A stretch of 64,000 bases of DNA from Daejeonella sp. (GCF_030684675.1 NZ_JAUXXZ010000031.1:1-64000), one strand, 5' to 3'. Positions 16,262 through 26,685 are shown, numbered from the stretch's first letter. A program made the numbers and translations. Notes: generated by a model from the sequence alone, not told the origin.

Positions 16262-17077
16262 ATGGAAGAATTCTCATTAAAAGGCAAAGTAATCATAGTA
16301 ACAGGAGGCACAGGCATACTTGGCGATTCATTTATTAAGGGAATAGTCAAAGCCGGTGGTGCAGTAGGGATTTTAGGCAGAAATAAGGATGTTGCCAATG
16401 GGCGTGCAGATGCAATCAACAAGAACGGTGGTCGTGCAGTCGCTCTCATTGCAGATGCAATGGATGAGGGTCAATTGATTGATGCCAAAAATAAGGTATT
16501 AGATGCTTTTGGACGGATTGATGGACTGGTAAACGGAGCAGGTGGTAATCAGCCGCATGGTGTACTTTTGCCTGGTGATGATATCTTTAAGATGAATTTA
16601 GATGGGATGAAGCGCGTGATGGATCTGAACACCTGGGGTACCCTGATTCCGACCCAGATCTTTGGTGAAGCAATGGTTAATTCTGTTGAGAAGGGTAGTA
16701 TCGTGAATATTTCATCTATGAATTCGAAGCGTGCAATTACCCGGGTTTTGGGTTATAATATGGGTAAGGCAGCGGTCGATTGTTATAATCAATGGTTTGC
16801 TGTAGAATTAGCAAATCGTTATGGTGATCGTATTCGCATGAATGCACTGGCACCTGGTTTCTTTCTTACTGAGCAAAACAGAAATTTATTAACTAATCCT
16901 GATGGAACATTTACCGACAGGGGCGAAAAGGTGATCAGAAATACTCCGTTTAAGCGGTTTGGTCATCCGGATGAATTGCAGGGCGCACTGGTATGGCTAT
17001 TAAGTGATGCCTCTAAATTTGTTACCGGTTCTATGGTATGTGTTGATGGTGGGTTCTCAATTTTTGCTGGAGTTTAA
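16262..17077 (+). CDS. SDR oxidoreductase, probable fructuronate/mannonate reductase
   Basis: The ORF track opens at 16169, but the natural start is ATG 16262 ([10 protein letters not shown]). The 31 residues before it are translated repeat DNA, and the glycine-rich NAD(P) motif TGGTGILG then falls at the normal distance. The resulting 271-residue cytosolic SDR has LVNGAGGN, an active-site Ser in ISSMNS and YNMGK as YxxxK. TAATG joins it to uxuA with a 1-base overlap. SDRs in this position interconvert fructuronate and mannonate in place of UxuB, so this role is inferred from context. Mannonate would pass directly to UxuA. Confidence 0.85.
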   Translation: MEEFSLKGKVIIVTGGTGILGDSFIKGIVKAGGAVGILGRNKDVANGRADAINKNGGRAVALIADAMDEGQLIDAKNKVLDAFGRIDGLVNGAGGNQPHGVLLPGDDIFKMNLDGMKRVMDLNTWGTLIPTQIFGEAMVNSVEKGSIVNISSMNSKRAITRVLGYNMGKAAVDCYNQWFAVELANRYGDRIRMNALAPGFFLTEQNRNLLTNPDGTFTDRGEKVIRNTPFKRFGHPDELQGALVWLLSDASKFVTGSMVCVDGGFSIFAGV

Positions 17078-18273
17078 TGAATACAAATAATAAAATAGAC
17101 GGATCCTGCGCAATGCAGCAAACCATGCGATGGTATGGCCCGAATGATCCTGTAAGTCTTTCGGATATTCGTCAGGCTGGTTGTACCGGAATTGTATCGG
17201 CATTACACCATATTCCAAACGGAGAGGTTTGGCCTATTGAGGATATTAAAAAAAGACAAAAGGAAGTCGCTGATGCCGGCATGATATGGAGCGTGGTTGA
17301 AAGTGTTCCTGTTCATGAAAATATTAAGACCCAAATCGGTCCATTTCTGAAACATATAGATAATTACAAACAAAGTATCCGCAATTTATCTTCCTGTGGG
17401 ATCAGGTGCATTACCTATAATTTTATGCCGGTTCTCGATTGGACCAGAACTGATCTGGCCTATACCATGGAGGATGGATCGAAAGCCCTGCGTTTTGAAA
17501 AAGCAGCGTTCATTGCCTTTGATTTGTTCATTTTAAGGCGTCCAGGGGCTGAATCTGATTATACCGAAGAAGAAATAAGTCGCGCGAAAGTTCGGTTTGA
17601 CGGAATGAATGATGAAGAGAAGCACTTGCTGACAAGAAACATCATTGCCGGTTTACCGGGCAGTGAAGAGAGTTTTACCATCGAGCAATTCCAGCAGGCT
17701 TTGGATACCTATAAGGGCATTAATGCTGATCGTCTTCGCCAGAATCTGATCTATTTTCTAAGCGAAATTATTCCTGTTGCACATGAGAGTGGAGTAAAAA
17801 TGGTCATTCATCCCGATGATCCGCCTTATGGAATACTTGGATTACCAAGGGTTGTGAGCACTGCTGCAGATTTTAAAGCCCTGATTACTGCTATTCCTTC
17901 ATTGTCTAACGGACTTTGTTTCTGTACAGGTTCTTTTGGTGTGAGGGCTGATAATGATTTAGCAGCCATGGTAGAACAATTTGCCGATCATATCAACTTT
18001 ATACATTTAAGAAGTACCCGCCGCAATGAGTGGGGTGATTTTTATGAGGATAACCATTTGGATGGTAATGTAGATATGTATGCGGTTGTTAAGCAATTGG
18101 TAAAGATATCCCATGCAAGAAATGTTTCCATTCCAATGCGCCCTGATCACGGACACCAGATGCTCGATGATCTGAAGAAGAAAACCAACCCTGGTTATTC
18201 AGCAATTGGCCGCCTCCGCGGATTGGCAGAGTTGAGGGGACTGGAATATGGGATTATTAGGAGTGAGATGTGA
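17077..18273 (+). CDS. uxuA: Mannonate dehydratase
   Basis: The protein has 398 residues and is cytosolic. Family hallmarks are [20 protein letters not shown], the segment [36 protein letters not shown] and RPDHGHQML, a TIM-barrel with Fe/Mn-binding His, Cys and Asp residues. It dehydrates D-mannonate to 2-keto-3-deoxygluconate. Start codon 17077 overlaps the stop of the SDR gene; M13 (MQQTMRW) is an alternative start. No KDG kinase, KDPG aldolase or uronate isomerase lies in the window, so the rest of the pathway must be elsewhere. The stop codon is inside a TGAGATN heptamer tract. Confidence 0.95.
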   Translation: MNTNNKIDGSCAMQQTMRWYGPNDPVSLSDIRQAGCTGIVSALHHIPNGEVWPIEDIKKRQKEVADAGMIWSVVESVPVHENIKTQIGPFLKHIDNYKQSIRNLSSCGIRCITYNFMPVLDWTRTDLAYTMEDGSKALRFEKAAFIAFDLFILRRPGAESDYTEEEISRAKVRFDGMNDEEKHLLTRNIIAGLPGSEESFTIEQFQQALDTYKGINADRLRQNLIYFLSEIIPVAHESGVKMVIHPDDPPYGILGLPRVVSTAADFKALITAIPSLSNGLCFCTGSFGVRADNDLAAMVEQFADHINFIHLRSTRRNEWGDFYEDNHLDGNVDMYAVVKQLVKISHARNVSIPMRPDHGHQMLDDLKKKTNPGYSAIGRLRGLAELRGLEYGIIRSEM

Positions 18274-18291
18274 GATATGAGATTTGAGATT
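18264..18291. repeat. Four tandem TGAGATN heptamers over the uxuA stop
   Basis: TGAGATG, TGAGATA, TGAGATT, TGAGATT run without gaps. The second unit supplies the TGA stop of uxuA. This is the same 7-nt periodicity as in the spacer at 15.7-16.2 kb. Confidence 0.7.
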
Positions 18292-18508
18292 CATCCTTAA
18301 TTCTCTATTTTTTATTTTCCATCTCATAACTATTGAATTTCAGAATCCAGTTTCAATTTTTTGCTTTCTGACAATGGATTTATATAAAATCAGTCAGATT
18401 GAACTAAGATTTCTTTGTGGATTCCCGGCACTTTGTGCTTTATCTTTTTTATCATATTATTTTAATTAAAATTTATTCATGAAAAGCACATTTAAGGGCT
18501 ATTGAAAT

Positions 18509-19075
18509 ATGAATGATAATACTTCAGATACAAACATTTGGAATGTTGACGCAAAGGAGTTTGAAGTAGTATTCAAGTTTCATTACGTGAAGTTAACCCT
18601 CTATGCGAATAGATTTTTAAATGATATCGATATTTCTAAAGAGATAGCTTCCGATTCATTAACTTTTCTTTGGGAAAAACGGGAATCACTATCTTTTACA
18701 ACTTCGGTCACTGCCTATTTATATAAAATGGTTCAGAATAAGTGTATGAACCGTATTAAGCATAAACGAATAGAGAATGAATATGTGAACTATATGATCA
18801 GGAATAAACTTATTGATGAAATTCCAGAGCATGACACAAATCCATACCATGAAAAGGAACTTGCAGAGCAGATCAGACAAGCAATAGATACTCTTCCTGA
18901 AAAATGTAAGCTTGTATTTGAGATGAGCCGTTTCGAGTATCTAAAAAATAAAGAAATCGCTGAAAGGTTAAACATTTCCCAAAATACAGTTGAGCGACAC
19001 ATCACCATAGCGCTTGAAAAGCTTAGAAAAAGTTTAGGATATACGATTGGTATTATACTTTCCATGCTTATGTAA
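18509..19075 (+). CDS. ECF-type RNA polymerase sigma factor (set 1)
   Basis: The protein has 188 residues. Region 2 spans about residues 18-90 (FHYVKLTLYANRFLNDIDISKEIASD) and region 4 about 125-180 (LPEKCKLVFEMSRFEYLKNKEIAERL, then a helix-turn-helix NISQNTVERHI). It is a FecI-like sigma factor that would direct transcription of the SusC/SusD genes downstream. A fecR-type gene follows after 115 bases, which is the usual order for cell-surface signalling in Bacteroidota. The stop is followed by no clear terminator. Confidence 0.93.
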   Translation: MNDNTSDTNIWNVDAKEFEVVFKFHYVKLTLYANRFLNDIDISKEIASDSLTFLWEKRESLSFTTSVTAYLYKMVQNKCMNRIKHKRIENEYVNYMIRNKLIDEIPEHDTNPYHEKELAEQIRQAIDTLPEKCKLVFEMSRFEYLKNKEIAERLNISQNTVERHITIALEKLRKSLGYTIGIILSMLM

Positions 19076-19190
19076 TAAATGCTTCTCCACTTCTAAAAAA
19101 TTCAGAATTCATTTGGATTATAAAAACTTAACAAAAATTTAACGTGTATTGGGGGTATAGGTATAAATAGTTGTCTTTAAATCTAGAAGC

Positions 19191-20258
19191 ATGAAAGAAA
19201 TAGACAAAGTTTTAATAACAAAATATGTAACCAGGCAAGCCAATGAAGAAGAGATTGCTATGGCAAAATATTTGATTAGCAGCAGTAAAGTTCATGAAGA
19301 ATTCTATTTACAGCTTTATGAAACATGGCAAAGGTCCATTTATTATAAAATAGGTTTTATAGATTCTGAACAGGCTTATTCAGATTTTCTTGACAAATCT
19401 ACTGTAAGGAAAATGGGCACTATATTCAGATTGAAATACTTAACCATCGCAGCATCTTTTTTAATTATTTGTGGTGTGGCTTTTTATTTTTACAAGGCAT
19501 ACAGGCCTGATAAGGTACATACCATTACCGAAATCAATGTTCCAAAAGGGGCTATGCGCAAGATAGTTTTGCCGGATGGAACAAAAGTAACTATCAATGC
19601 AGGAAGTACCTTGAAATTTGAATCCGACTTTGGTAAAGGAACTCGAACTGTTCACTTAAATGGAGAAGCATATTTTGATATCTCGAAAAGCAAAATCCCA
19701 TTCATAGTAAATGCAAATAATTATACTATTCGTGATATAGGAACCATTTTTAATGTGAAAGCATATCCTGATGATCTCTCTTTTGAAACAATGGTTATTG
19801 AAGGAGAGGTTCAGGTTGAAGGCAAATTGTCAATAGACTCAGATAAGTCACAAATGATCTCTGTGAAACAGCAGCAGGTACTCAAATTAAATTATTCATC
19901 CTCTCTAAATCATGTTATTCAACCCGACAAGGATTTTTCTGAGATAATTGAGGTTAAGGTCCAGAAAATAAGCCCCGCCCAGGTTGAAGTCTATACAGGA
20001 TGGACTGAGGATCTACTTGTTTTTGAAGGAATTACTTTTCAAGAAATAACCAGAATAATGGAAAGAAGATATGATGTTGAAATCATTGTGGACAATTCAG
20101 AAGTAAAAAATCTAAAGTATACCGGAAGTTTCAAGAATATAGATGATATCGATAAGGCACTAAAGATAATGAAGGAAACTACTGATATAGCCTATGAAAA
20201 GCAAGGCAGAATAATCAAGATTCGAAAAGGTATTAATTTTAAAAGCCAAAGCCTATGA
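19191..20258 (+). CDS. FecR-family anti-sigma factor (set 1)
   Basis: The protein has 355 residues. A short cytosolic N-terminal domain binds the sigma factor (about residues 1-80). One membrane helix follows (YLTIAASFLIICGVAFYFY, about 84-103), then a periplasmic FecR domain (VPKGAMRKIVLPDGTKVTINAGS) and a C-terminal DUF4974-like domain that contacts the STN domain of the receptor (EGITFQEITRIMERRYDVEI). It relays substrate binding at SusC1 to the sigma factor. Spacing to susC is 112 bases and contains a hairpin. Confidence 0.93.
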   Translation: MKEIDKVLITKYVTRQANEEEIAMAKYLISSSKVHEEFYLQLYETWQRSIYYKIGFIDSEQAYSDFLDKSTVRKMGTIFRLKYLTIAASFLIICGVAFYFYKAYRPDKVHTITEINVPKGAMRKIVLPDGTKVTINAGSTLKFESDFGKGTRTVHLNGEAYFDISKSKIPFIVNANNYTIRDIGTIFNVKAYPDDLSFETMVIEGEVQVEGKLSIDSDKSQMISVKQQQVLKLNYSSSLNHVIQPDKDFSEIIEVKVQKISPAQVEVYTGWTEDLLVFEGITFQEITRIMERRYDVEIIVDNSEVKNLKYTGSFKNIDDIDKALKIMKETTDIAYEKQGRIIKIRKGINFKSQSL

Positions 20259-20280
20259 TTTAAAATCAAACATAAAAAAA

Positions 20281-20306
20281 ACCGAAAGTGCGCTAACACT
20301 TTCGGT
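20281..20306. promoter_or_regulatory. Hairpin between FecR and SusC (set 1)
   Basis: ACCGAAAGTG-CGCTAA-CACTTTCGGT is a perfect 10-bp stem preceded by a run of eight A. Read on the minus strand it would be a textbook terminator. On the plus strand it has no U-tract and may instead protect or attenuate the susC transcript. An equivalent structure lies at 44650-44675. Confidence 0.55.
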
Positions 20307-20370
20307 AAAAGAGCAATAGCTAATACCCAATGCTTTGGGAAGCCAGTATTAACTAAAAACATACAAAATT

Positions 20371-23300
20371 ATGAAAATTCTTTATCAAAATGCAGGATTC
20401 GTCTGTCTAATGCGGCGAAAAATTATCAGGACAATGAAACTAATAGCATTATTTACCTTAGCCGCCATTTTTCAGCTCCGTGCCGAGGTTCATTCTCAGT
20501 CCTTCAATTTTAATGAGACGAATACCACTGTTAAACAAATGTTTAAACAGATTGAAAAGAATAGCAAGTATTCCATTTTCTATCGTTTGGATCAGGTTAA
20601 TCTTGATCAAAAAATTGATGTTGTAATAAATAGTGGGACCATTGAAAATGTAATGGGTCAGGTCTTAAGAAACCAACCACTAACTTTTGAAGTTGTTGAT
20701 CAGGTTGTCGTGGTAAAATTGATCAATAATAATTTGTTGGATATTAAAGCAATTGTAAAAGGGCAGGTAATTGATTCTAAAGGAGAAACTTTACCAGGGG
20801 TTAGTGTTCGGGTCAAGGGAACCGCAGTTGGTACTACAACAGATGCTCTTGGTAACTATACACTGGACGCCCCGGATAACAGTGCATTGATATTTACCTA
20901 TATCGGATATGTAACACAAGAAATTCCTGTTAGTGGAAGGGCGAGTATTAATGTTACATTGTTTGAAGACCGTCAGACTCTATCAGAAGTTGTTGTAACT
21001 GCATTTGGTGTTACAAAAGCCAAACGGGGATTAGGGTATGCAGTTCAAGAAGTTCGTGGCGAGGAATTTACAGAGGGCCGAATGAATAATGTAGCCAGTG
21101 CATTAACGGGTAAAATTGCCGGTGTTGATGCAACCCAGGTAAACTCCGGTCCTGGAAGTTCAAGTCGGGTTATTATACGGGGTAACACCTCTTTAAATGG
21201 TAATCAGCAGCCCTTATATATAGTAGATGGGATGCCGATTAATAATACAAATCGGGGAGCTGCTACAAATGCACAAGGCCTGAATGTTGACCGTGGAGAT
21301 GGCATTTCAAGTATGAATCCTGATGATATAGCCACCATCTCTGTGTTGAAAGGCGGTGCTGCTGCAGCCTTGTACGGTAGCCAAGCTGCTAATGGAGTTA
21401 TCCTAATAACAACGAAAAAGGGTTTTTCTCAAAAAGGAGTTGGTATTGAAGTAAGCTCTGATGCAAATTTCGGCGCTCCATCTGTTTTCCCAAATTTTCA
21501 ATATGAATATGGCTCAGGGAACGATGGTGTAAAACCTGCAACTGTAGCCGCTGCATTGAGTGCAGGCCGTATTTCTTTTGGTGCAAAAATGGATGGATCT
21601 ATGGTGATGCAGTTTGATGGTGTAGCTCGGCCATATTCTCCTGTTTATGTTAAACAGAATATTTTGAGTTATTACCAAACAAGCCAGAACATATCCAATA
21701 CTGTTGCTTTCAATGCAGGTAATCAAAACATGCAAATGAGATTATCTGTAAGTGACCTGCGTTCAAAGGATAATCAACCTAATTCTAAATTCAACAGAAA
21801 AACTGTGAACGTAAATGTTCAGGCTAAAATGGGTAAAAACGATTTTATAAAAATTGAATCAGGTGTTCAGTATAATATTGTTGAGGGGATAAACAGACCC
21901 AATGTAGGTTATGCCGAAAGTGCAGCCTGGCCAGTTTATCTCGCTGCCAGCACGGTTGATATAAGGAATTTCAGAGGTCAGGATCCTGCCAGACCGGGAA
22001 TTAATATCGCAACCGGCAATGAGCTAATATGGAATCCGGTTCTTCAGGCAACTAACCCATATTTTACTGCCTATCAAATGGGAAACGACGATGATCAACA
22101 GCGCTTAATTGGTAGGGCCAGTGTTCAGGTTAATATTCTTCCAAAGCTTTTCATTAAAGGAACCGTTGCAAGAGATTTCAGTTATTATACAGAATCAAAT
22201 TATGTACCCAAGGGTCATGGATTTAGACCTCTTGGATATTTTAATTCTTCAACCGATCAGACTAATAAAACAAATTTCCAGGCTATAGTCAACTATAATA
22301 CCAAGGTTCTTTCAGAGAAAATCGGTATTAATCTGATGGCAGGTGGAAACAGTGAAAAAAGCTATGCTCAAATGAATACGGCGAATGGTACAGAGTGGGT
22401 TGTACCTAATTTTTATAGTGTTTCAAACCTTGTTAACAGAGAACTGGTAAACGTCGGACAAGGATCTGAAGGGATAAATTCTCTTTTTGGAGAAGCTAAT
22501 ATTGACTATAAAAATGTTCTTTATTTAACGATTACCGGAAGACAAGATTGGTTTTCTGTTTTAAATCGAGGCTTTAATTCTATTTTTTATCCTTCTGTAG
22601 GAGGTGGATTAATTCTTTCTGATGTGATTAAACTTCCTAAGTTTTTTAATTATGCCAAACTTCGTTCTTCATGGGCTCAGGTAGGTAGTGCAACAGTTGG
22701 CGCAGGCAGTATAAATCGTACATATGCACTTAATTCTGTCAATGCAGACGGTCTTCCTGTTTTGAGTACACCCAATGATTTACAAAATCCAAATATTCGG
22801 CCTGTTACAGTGACGACACTTGAAGGTGGTTTCGAAGTTCAAATGCTCGATAGCCGGATGGGATTGGATGTGAATTATTATTCAAGAAGAACTACTAATG
22901 ATATACTTTCACCACCAATATCCCAAACCACCGGGTATTCTGCCGGGAGACAAAATATGGGGCTAATTACAAACAAAGGCTGGGAGATAAGCTTGAATGG
23001 TTCTCCAATAAGGAAGGATAATTTTAGTTGGGATATCAATTATAACTTCGGGTATAATCAAAGTAAAATTGTAGAGCTCGCTGAAGGAATTTCGATATTA
23101 TCTCTAGGAACTGGAATTGGTGGTACAAACATGATTAATGCAGTTGGTCTTCCATATTCTACATTACGTTCTTTTGTAATGAAGAGAAATGAAAATGGAA
23201 TGTTGATCTATAATAAAGCAACCGGATATGAAGAAAGGATTGAGCAGGATATGGGTGTTGGAAATCCTCCATATCTTATGGGAATAGGGAATAATTTCAG

Positions 23301-23802
23301 ATATAAAGCTTTTTCACTGACAGTTGATTTTGATTCAAAATTTGGTGCTGTAGGTTATAGTAACCTTATTCAATATGCAACTAGATTTGGCAGCACTCCA
23401 TTGACCCTGCCAGGAAGAGAATCGGGTTTGACTGTCAGCGGAGTTGATGCAACTGGGGCACCATATACAAAAGTATGGTCAGTTGTTGATCTGGACACCT
23501 ACTATAATAATTTTGGAAGTGCATATCCTGGACAGTTTGTATATAAAACAGATTTTGTCAAGTTGCGTAGAGTTGTCTTTAAGTATAATTTCCCTCCCAA
23601 TATTCTGAAATACATTAGGGTTCAGGGCGCTTCCTTAGGTATTACGGGATTAAATCTGGCAACACTTTATCAGGATAAGCGTATTAAGGAAGCAGGTGTA
23701 GATCCCGAAATGCAATCAACTGTAGGGAATGCACAAGGTACTCAGGGAGTTGCCGGACCCAGAACCAGAAATATCGGATTTAACCTTAATGTAAGATTCT
23801 AA
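20371..23802 (+). CDS. SusC/RagA TonB-linked outer-membrane transporter with STN domain (set 1)
   Basis: The protein has 1143 residues. A signal segment (about 20-45) is followed by an STN domain (NETNTTVKQMFKQIEKNSKY...), a carboxypeptidase-regulatory-like domain (VIDSKGETLPGVSVRVKGT), a TonB plug (SEVVVTAFGV, then IRGNTSLNGNQQPLYIVDGMPI) and a C-terminal 22-strand barrel ending in an aromatic residue (NVRF). It imports large ligands using TonB energy. The STN domain marks it as a signalling receptor paired with the FecR upstream. SusD follows after 17 bases. The ligand is unknown; context suggests an oligosaccharide or amino-sugar conjugate. It shares a nearly identical CarboxypepD segment with the second SusC. 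Confidence 0.95.
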   Translation: MKILYQNAGFVCLMRRKIIRTMKLIALFTLAAIFQLRAEVHSQSFNFNETNTTVKQMFKQIEKNSKYSIFYRLDQVNLDQKIDVVINSGTIENVMGQVLRNQPLTFEVVDQVVVVKLINNNLLDIKAIVKGQVIDSKGETLPGVSVRVKGTAVGTTTDALGNYTLDAPDNSALIFTYIGYVTQEIPVSGRASINVTLFEDRQTLSEVVVTAFGVTKAKRGLGYAVQEVRGEEFTEGRMNNVASALTGKIAGVDATQVNSGPGSSSRVIIRGNTSLNGNQQPLYIVDGMPINNTNRGAATNAQGLNVDRGDGISSMNPDDIATISVLKGGAAAALYGSQAANGVILITTKKGFSQKGVGIEVSSDANFGAPSVFPNFQYEYGSGNDGVKPATVAAALSAGRISFGAKMDGSMVMQFDGVARPYSPVYVKQNILSYYQTSQNISNTVAFNAGNQNMQMRLSVSDLRSKDNQPNSKFNRKTVNVNVQAKMGKNDFIKIESGVQYNIVEGINRPNVGYAESAAWPVYLAASTVDIRNFRGQDPARPGINIATGNELIWNPVLQATNPYFTAYQMGNDDDQQRLIGRASVQVNILPKLFIKGTVARDFSYYTESNYVPKGHGFRPLGYFNSSTDQTNKTNFQAIVNYNTKVLSEKIGINLMAGGNSEKSYAQMNTANGTEWVVPNFYSVSNLVNRELVNVGQGSEGINSLFGEANIDYKNVLYLTITGRQDWFSVLNRGFNSIFYPSVGGGLILSDVIKLPKFFNYAKLRSSWAQVGSATVGAGSINRTYALNSVNADGLPVLSTPNDLQNPNIRPVTVTTLEGGFEVQMLDSRMGLDVNYYSRRTTNDILSPPISQTTGYSAGRQNMGLITNKGWEISLNGSPIRKDNFSWDINYNFGYNQSKIVELAEGISILSLGTGIGGTNMINAVGLPYSTLRSFVMKRNENGMLIYNKATGYEERIEQDMGVGNPPYLMGIGNNFRYKAFSLTVDFDSKFGAVGYSNLIQYATRFGSTPLTLPGRESGLTVSGVDATGAPYTKVWSVVDLDTYYNNFGSAYPGQFVYKTDFVKLRRVVFKYNFPPNILKYIRVQGASLGITGLNLATLYQDKRIKEAGVDPEMQSTVGNAQGTQGVAGPRTRNIGFNLNVRF

Positions 23803-23819
23803 ACCATAATTCAAATAAG

Positions 23820-25421
23820 ATGAAAATATTATATAAAAGGATGGTATGCGTGTCTATAGCCGTTATCATATTGTTCACATTCCAGTCTTGTAATGACGAG
23901 AAATTAACGGATATGAATAAAAATCCCAATGTAATTGAATATGTCATTCCTGATTACACTTTTACAGCAGCTATACATAATAGTATTCCGGGACAGAGTT
24001 ACAGGGCATTAGGTGGTGGATTACAATATTTTGCTGTCTACAGGGAAGTAAATGGATCAGGTGATAAGTTTTATGATTTTGGGGGTACAGCAGGTAGTTT
24101 TGATGTGTATAATAATCAGTGGAACAGGCTTTTACAGCTTAAAGAAGAAATACCTGGTCCGGAAAATGTAAACAAAAGGGCGGCAATAGAAATTCTGAGG
24201 ATACTTGCAGTCCATCCGGTAACAGATGTGATAGGGGACATGCCATATACTGAAGCAATGAAAGGCTTAACTATTCTCAAACCTAAATATGATACCCAGA
24301 AAAGTATCTATACAGCAATGTTAAACGAGCTTGATATTGCTTTGAAATCAATGGATTTGAGTAAGCAAAATGTATTTGGTAATGCTGATCCTTACTTTAA
24401 GGGGGACATCACCAAATGGAAAAAATTTGGTTACACCTTAATGATGCGTCTGGGAATGCGATTATCTAATATTGAGCCAGCTACCGCGAAATTATGGGTT
24501 GAGAAGGCCGCAGCGGAAGGTGTTATGACTGCATCTACAGATATTGCTTACCGTAAATTTGCAAATATTACAGGGCAGACTAATCCAAGAGTTGATGGTT
24601 TGATTGCAGGTGATTTTGTTACTCCTGGTGGTGACAATGTATTTGGAGGAAAATGGTCGGCAAAATTTATCGATCATTTGAAGAATACTCAGGATCCACG
24701 TTTGCCAATAATTTCAGTAGTGTGGGTACCTTCCGGGAATACTTATACAGCAGACAATTCCGTTGCAAAACAGAGGGGTATGGTAAACGGAAGTCTAAAC
24801 ACCAAGCCTACAGATTTTGATACTTATTCAGAGCCTTCCTTACTTTATCTTCACCGTGGATCACCAATTATTACTATGGGGCCTGCAGAAGCATATTTTC
24901 TTTTGGCCGAAGGAGCGCTAAGAGGTTGGAATGTCGGTACAACAGCAAAAGCTGCATATGACAATGGTGTTCGTGCAGCAATGGCTCAATGGGCTTTATG
25001 GCCAACAGTTGCCCCGCATTCCGGTGTAATTTCTGGTGCCGCAGTCGATACATATTTAGCAAACAATCCATATTTAATAAGTGGGACATTTGAAAATCAA
25101 CTTGAGCAGATTTCAACTCAGAAATGGGTATCAATGTTAGGCGATGATTTTGAAATTTTTTCAAATTGGCGTCGTACAAAATTTCCTGTTTTTAATTATA
25201 AAAACTGGAAACTTCCAAATGGCACCCTTTCCTACTATCCTGGAAATGTTACCGGTGGAAAGATGTGGAGGAGGTTCTCAATACCTATTGCAGAGAAAAC
25301 TTTAAACCCTGTTAATTATTTTGAAGCTATTAAGAGACAAAACTTTTCAGAAGATCAGATAGACTTATTACAAGGAAGAATGTGGTGGGATGTAGGCCCG
25401 GGGACAGGTCAGGTTAATTGA
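23820..25421 (+). CDS. SusD/RagB-like surface lipoprotein (set 1)
   Basis: The protein has 533 residues with a lipoprotein signal whose lipobox is FQSC (Cys about residue 22). The mature start DEKLTDMNKNPN and the TPR-rich body, with MRLGMRLSNIEPATAKLW, are typical of the SusD-like-2 family. The RWFSI/PIAEKTLNP region near the C-terminus is where these proteins finish. It forms the lid on SusC1 and binds the ligand at the cell surface. It is separated from the PLP-enzyme gene by only 25 bases, so the exported enzymes downstream probably share its transcript. Confidence 0.94.
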   Translation: MKILYKRMVCVSIAVIILFTFQSCNDEKLTDMNKNPNVIEYVIPDYTFTAAIHNSIPGQSYRALGGGLQYFAVYREVNGSGDKFYDFGGTAGSFDVYNNQWNRLLQLKEEIPGPENVNKRAAIEILRILAVHPVTDVIGDMPYTEAMKGLTILKPKYDTQKSIYTAMLNELDIALKSMDLSKQNVFGNADPYFKGDITKWKKFGYTLMMRLGMRLSNIEPATAKLWVEKAAAEGVMTASTDIAYRKFANITGQTNPRVDGLIAGDFVTPGGDNVFGGKWSAKFIDHLKNTQDPRLPIISVVWVPSGNTYTADNSVAKQRGMVNGSLNTKPTDFDTYSEPSLLYLHRGSPIITMGPAEAYFLLAEGALRGWNVGTTAKAAYDNGVRAAMAQWALWPTVAPHSGVISGAAVDTYLANNPYLISGTFENQLEQISTQKWVSMLGDDFEIFSNWRRTKFPVFNYKNWKLPNGTLSYYPGNVTGGKMWRRFSIPIAEKTLNPVNYFEAIKRQNFSEDQIDLLQGRMWWDVGPGTGQVN

Positions 25422-25446
25422 TAAAACTAAAATAAATATTCATAAT

Positions 25447-26685
25447 ATGAAACGTAGAGATCTAATAAAATACCTGTCATTAGCACCTCTTTCAGGAGCT
25501 GTTGTAGGTTCAGGGATACCATTTAGTGCAAATGCTGCAACTATTACAAAACCTAAACGCGACCTGATTAATGAATTGGGAATTAGAAGATTCATTAATG
25601 CTTCTGGACCTTATACTGCGATATCTGCATCTCTGATGCATGATGAAGTAATGGAAGCTATTAATAGTTCTTCTAAAGGCTTTGTTATGTATGGAGAGGT
25701 ACAGGATAAGGTTGGAGCAAAAATTGCAGCTATTTGCCATTCAGAAGCAGCTATGGTAACAGCTGGTTGCTCCTCTGCCTTATTATTAGGTACAGCAGCA
25801 GCGCTTACCGGTATGGACAAGAAAAAAGTAGCCCAACTGCCAGATGTCGAAAATTTTGACAAGAACGAAGTGATAGTTCAAAAAAGTCATAATTACGGCT
25901 ATATCCATGTGCTTAATAATACCGGAATTAAGAAGGTATTAATCGATACTCCTGAGGAGTTGGAGAAAGCGATCAGTAGCAAAACTGCACTGATGTATTT
26001 TTTGAATGATCATACTCCTGACGGTAAAATCAAGCATCAGGAATGGTTGGCTGTAGCAAAAAAGCATAATATTCCTACCATTATTGATATAGCTGCAGAT
26101 GTTCCTCCGGTCGAAAATCTTTGGAAGTTCAATGATATGGGCTTTGATATGGTATGTGTTTCAGGTGGAAAAGCAATCAGGGGACCTCAAAGCACGGGTA
26201 TTCTTATGGGTAGAAAACACCTGGTAGCCGCCGCCCGTTTAAGTGCACCTCCTGATAACCAAAATATTGGCCGGGGGATGAAGGTAAATAAAGAAGAAAT
26301 TTTTGGACTATATGCGGCTTTGGAAAGATATGTAAATCAGGATCATGATAAAGAATGGAAGACATGGGAAAGCCAGGTGGCAGTTATTGACAATGCTGTG
26401 AAAAAGATTAAGGGGGTAACAACTGAAATTGTCATTCCTCCAATTCACAACCGTACACCAAATCTTAGTATTTCCTGGGAATCTGCTTCAATCAATTTGA
26501 CAACCAAACAAATGACCGAAAAATTGCGGGAAGGTAATCCATCCATTGAAGTAGGAATTCGCAGCGCTTCAGTACCAAGTCAGAGCGGGGCTCTTAATAT
26601 TACGGTATGGATGCTGCAACCCGGAGAAGAGAAAATTGTAGCCAAACGAATTCAGGAAGAGCTACTTAAGGCTTCTGTTAGCTGA
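25447..26685 (+). CDS. Tat-exported SelA/DgaE-like PLP enzyme
   Basis: The protein has 412 residues. The N-terminus MKRRDLIKYL plus a hydrophobic stretch to FSANA is a Tat signal, consistent with export of a folded PLP enzyme. The body follows the selA-related/D-glucosaminate-6-phosphate ammonia-lyase family (fold-type I): GPYTAISASLM, CHSEAAMVTAGCSSALLLGTAAAL, DIAADVPPVENLW and the Schiff-base lysine K242 in VSGGKAIRGPQSTG. Cytosolic relatives eliminate ammonia from amino-sugar acids and usually sit beside EF_0837-type amidohydrolases, exactly as here. An exported form should act on a non-phosphorylated substrate (inference). Amino-acid racemase-like or aminotransferase chemistry remains possible. 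Confidence 0.85.
   Translation: MKRRDLIKYLSLAPLSGAVVGSGIPFSANAATITKPKRDLINELGIRRFINASGPYTAISASLMHDEVMEAINSSSKGFVMYGEVQDKVGAKIAAICHSEAAMVTAGCSSALLLGTAAALTGMDKKKVAQLPDVENFDKNEVIVQKSHNYGYIHVLNNTGIKKVLIDTPEELEKAISSKTALMYFLNDHTPDGKIKHQEWLAVAKKHNIPTIIDIAADVPPVENLWKFNDMGFDMVCVSGGKAIRGPQSTGILMGRKHLVAAARLSAPPDNQNIGRGMKVNKEEIFGLYAALERYVNQDHDKEWKTWESQVAVIDNAVKKIKGVTTEIVIPPIHNRTPNLSISWESASINLTTKQMTEKLREGNPSIEVGIRSASVPSQSGALNITVWMLQPGEEKIVAKRIQEELLKASVS

Noticed and set aside
18284-18469. 61-aa hydrophobic ORF after uxuA
   Set aside because: It begins inside the TGAGATN heptamer tract and is low-complexity Phe/Leu-rich sequence from AT-rich DNA.
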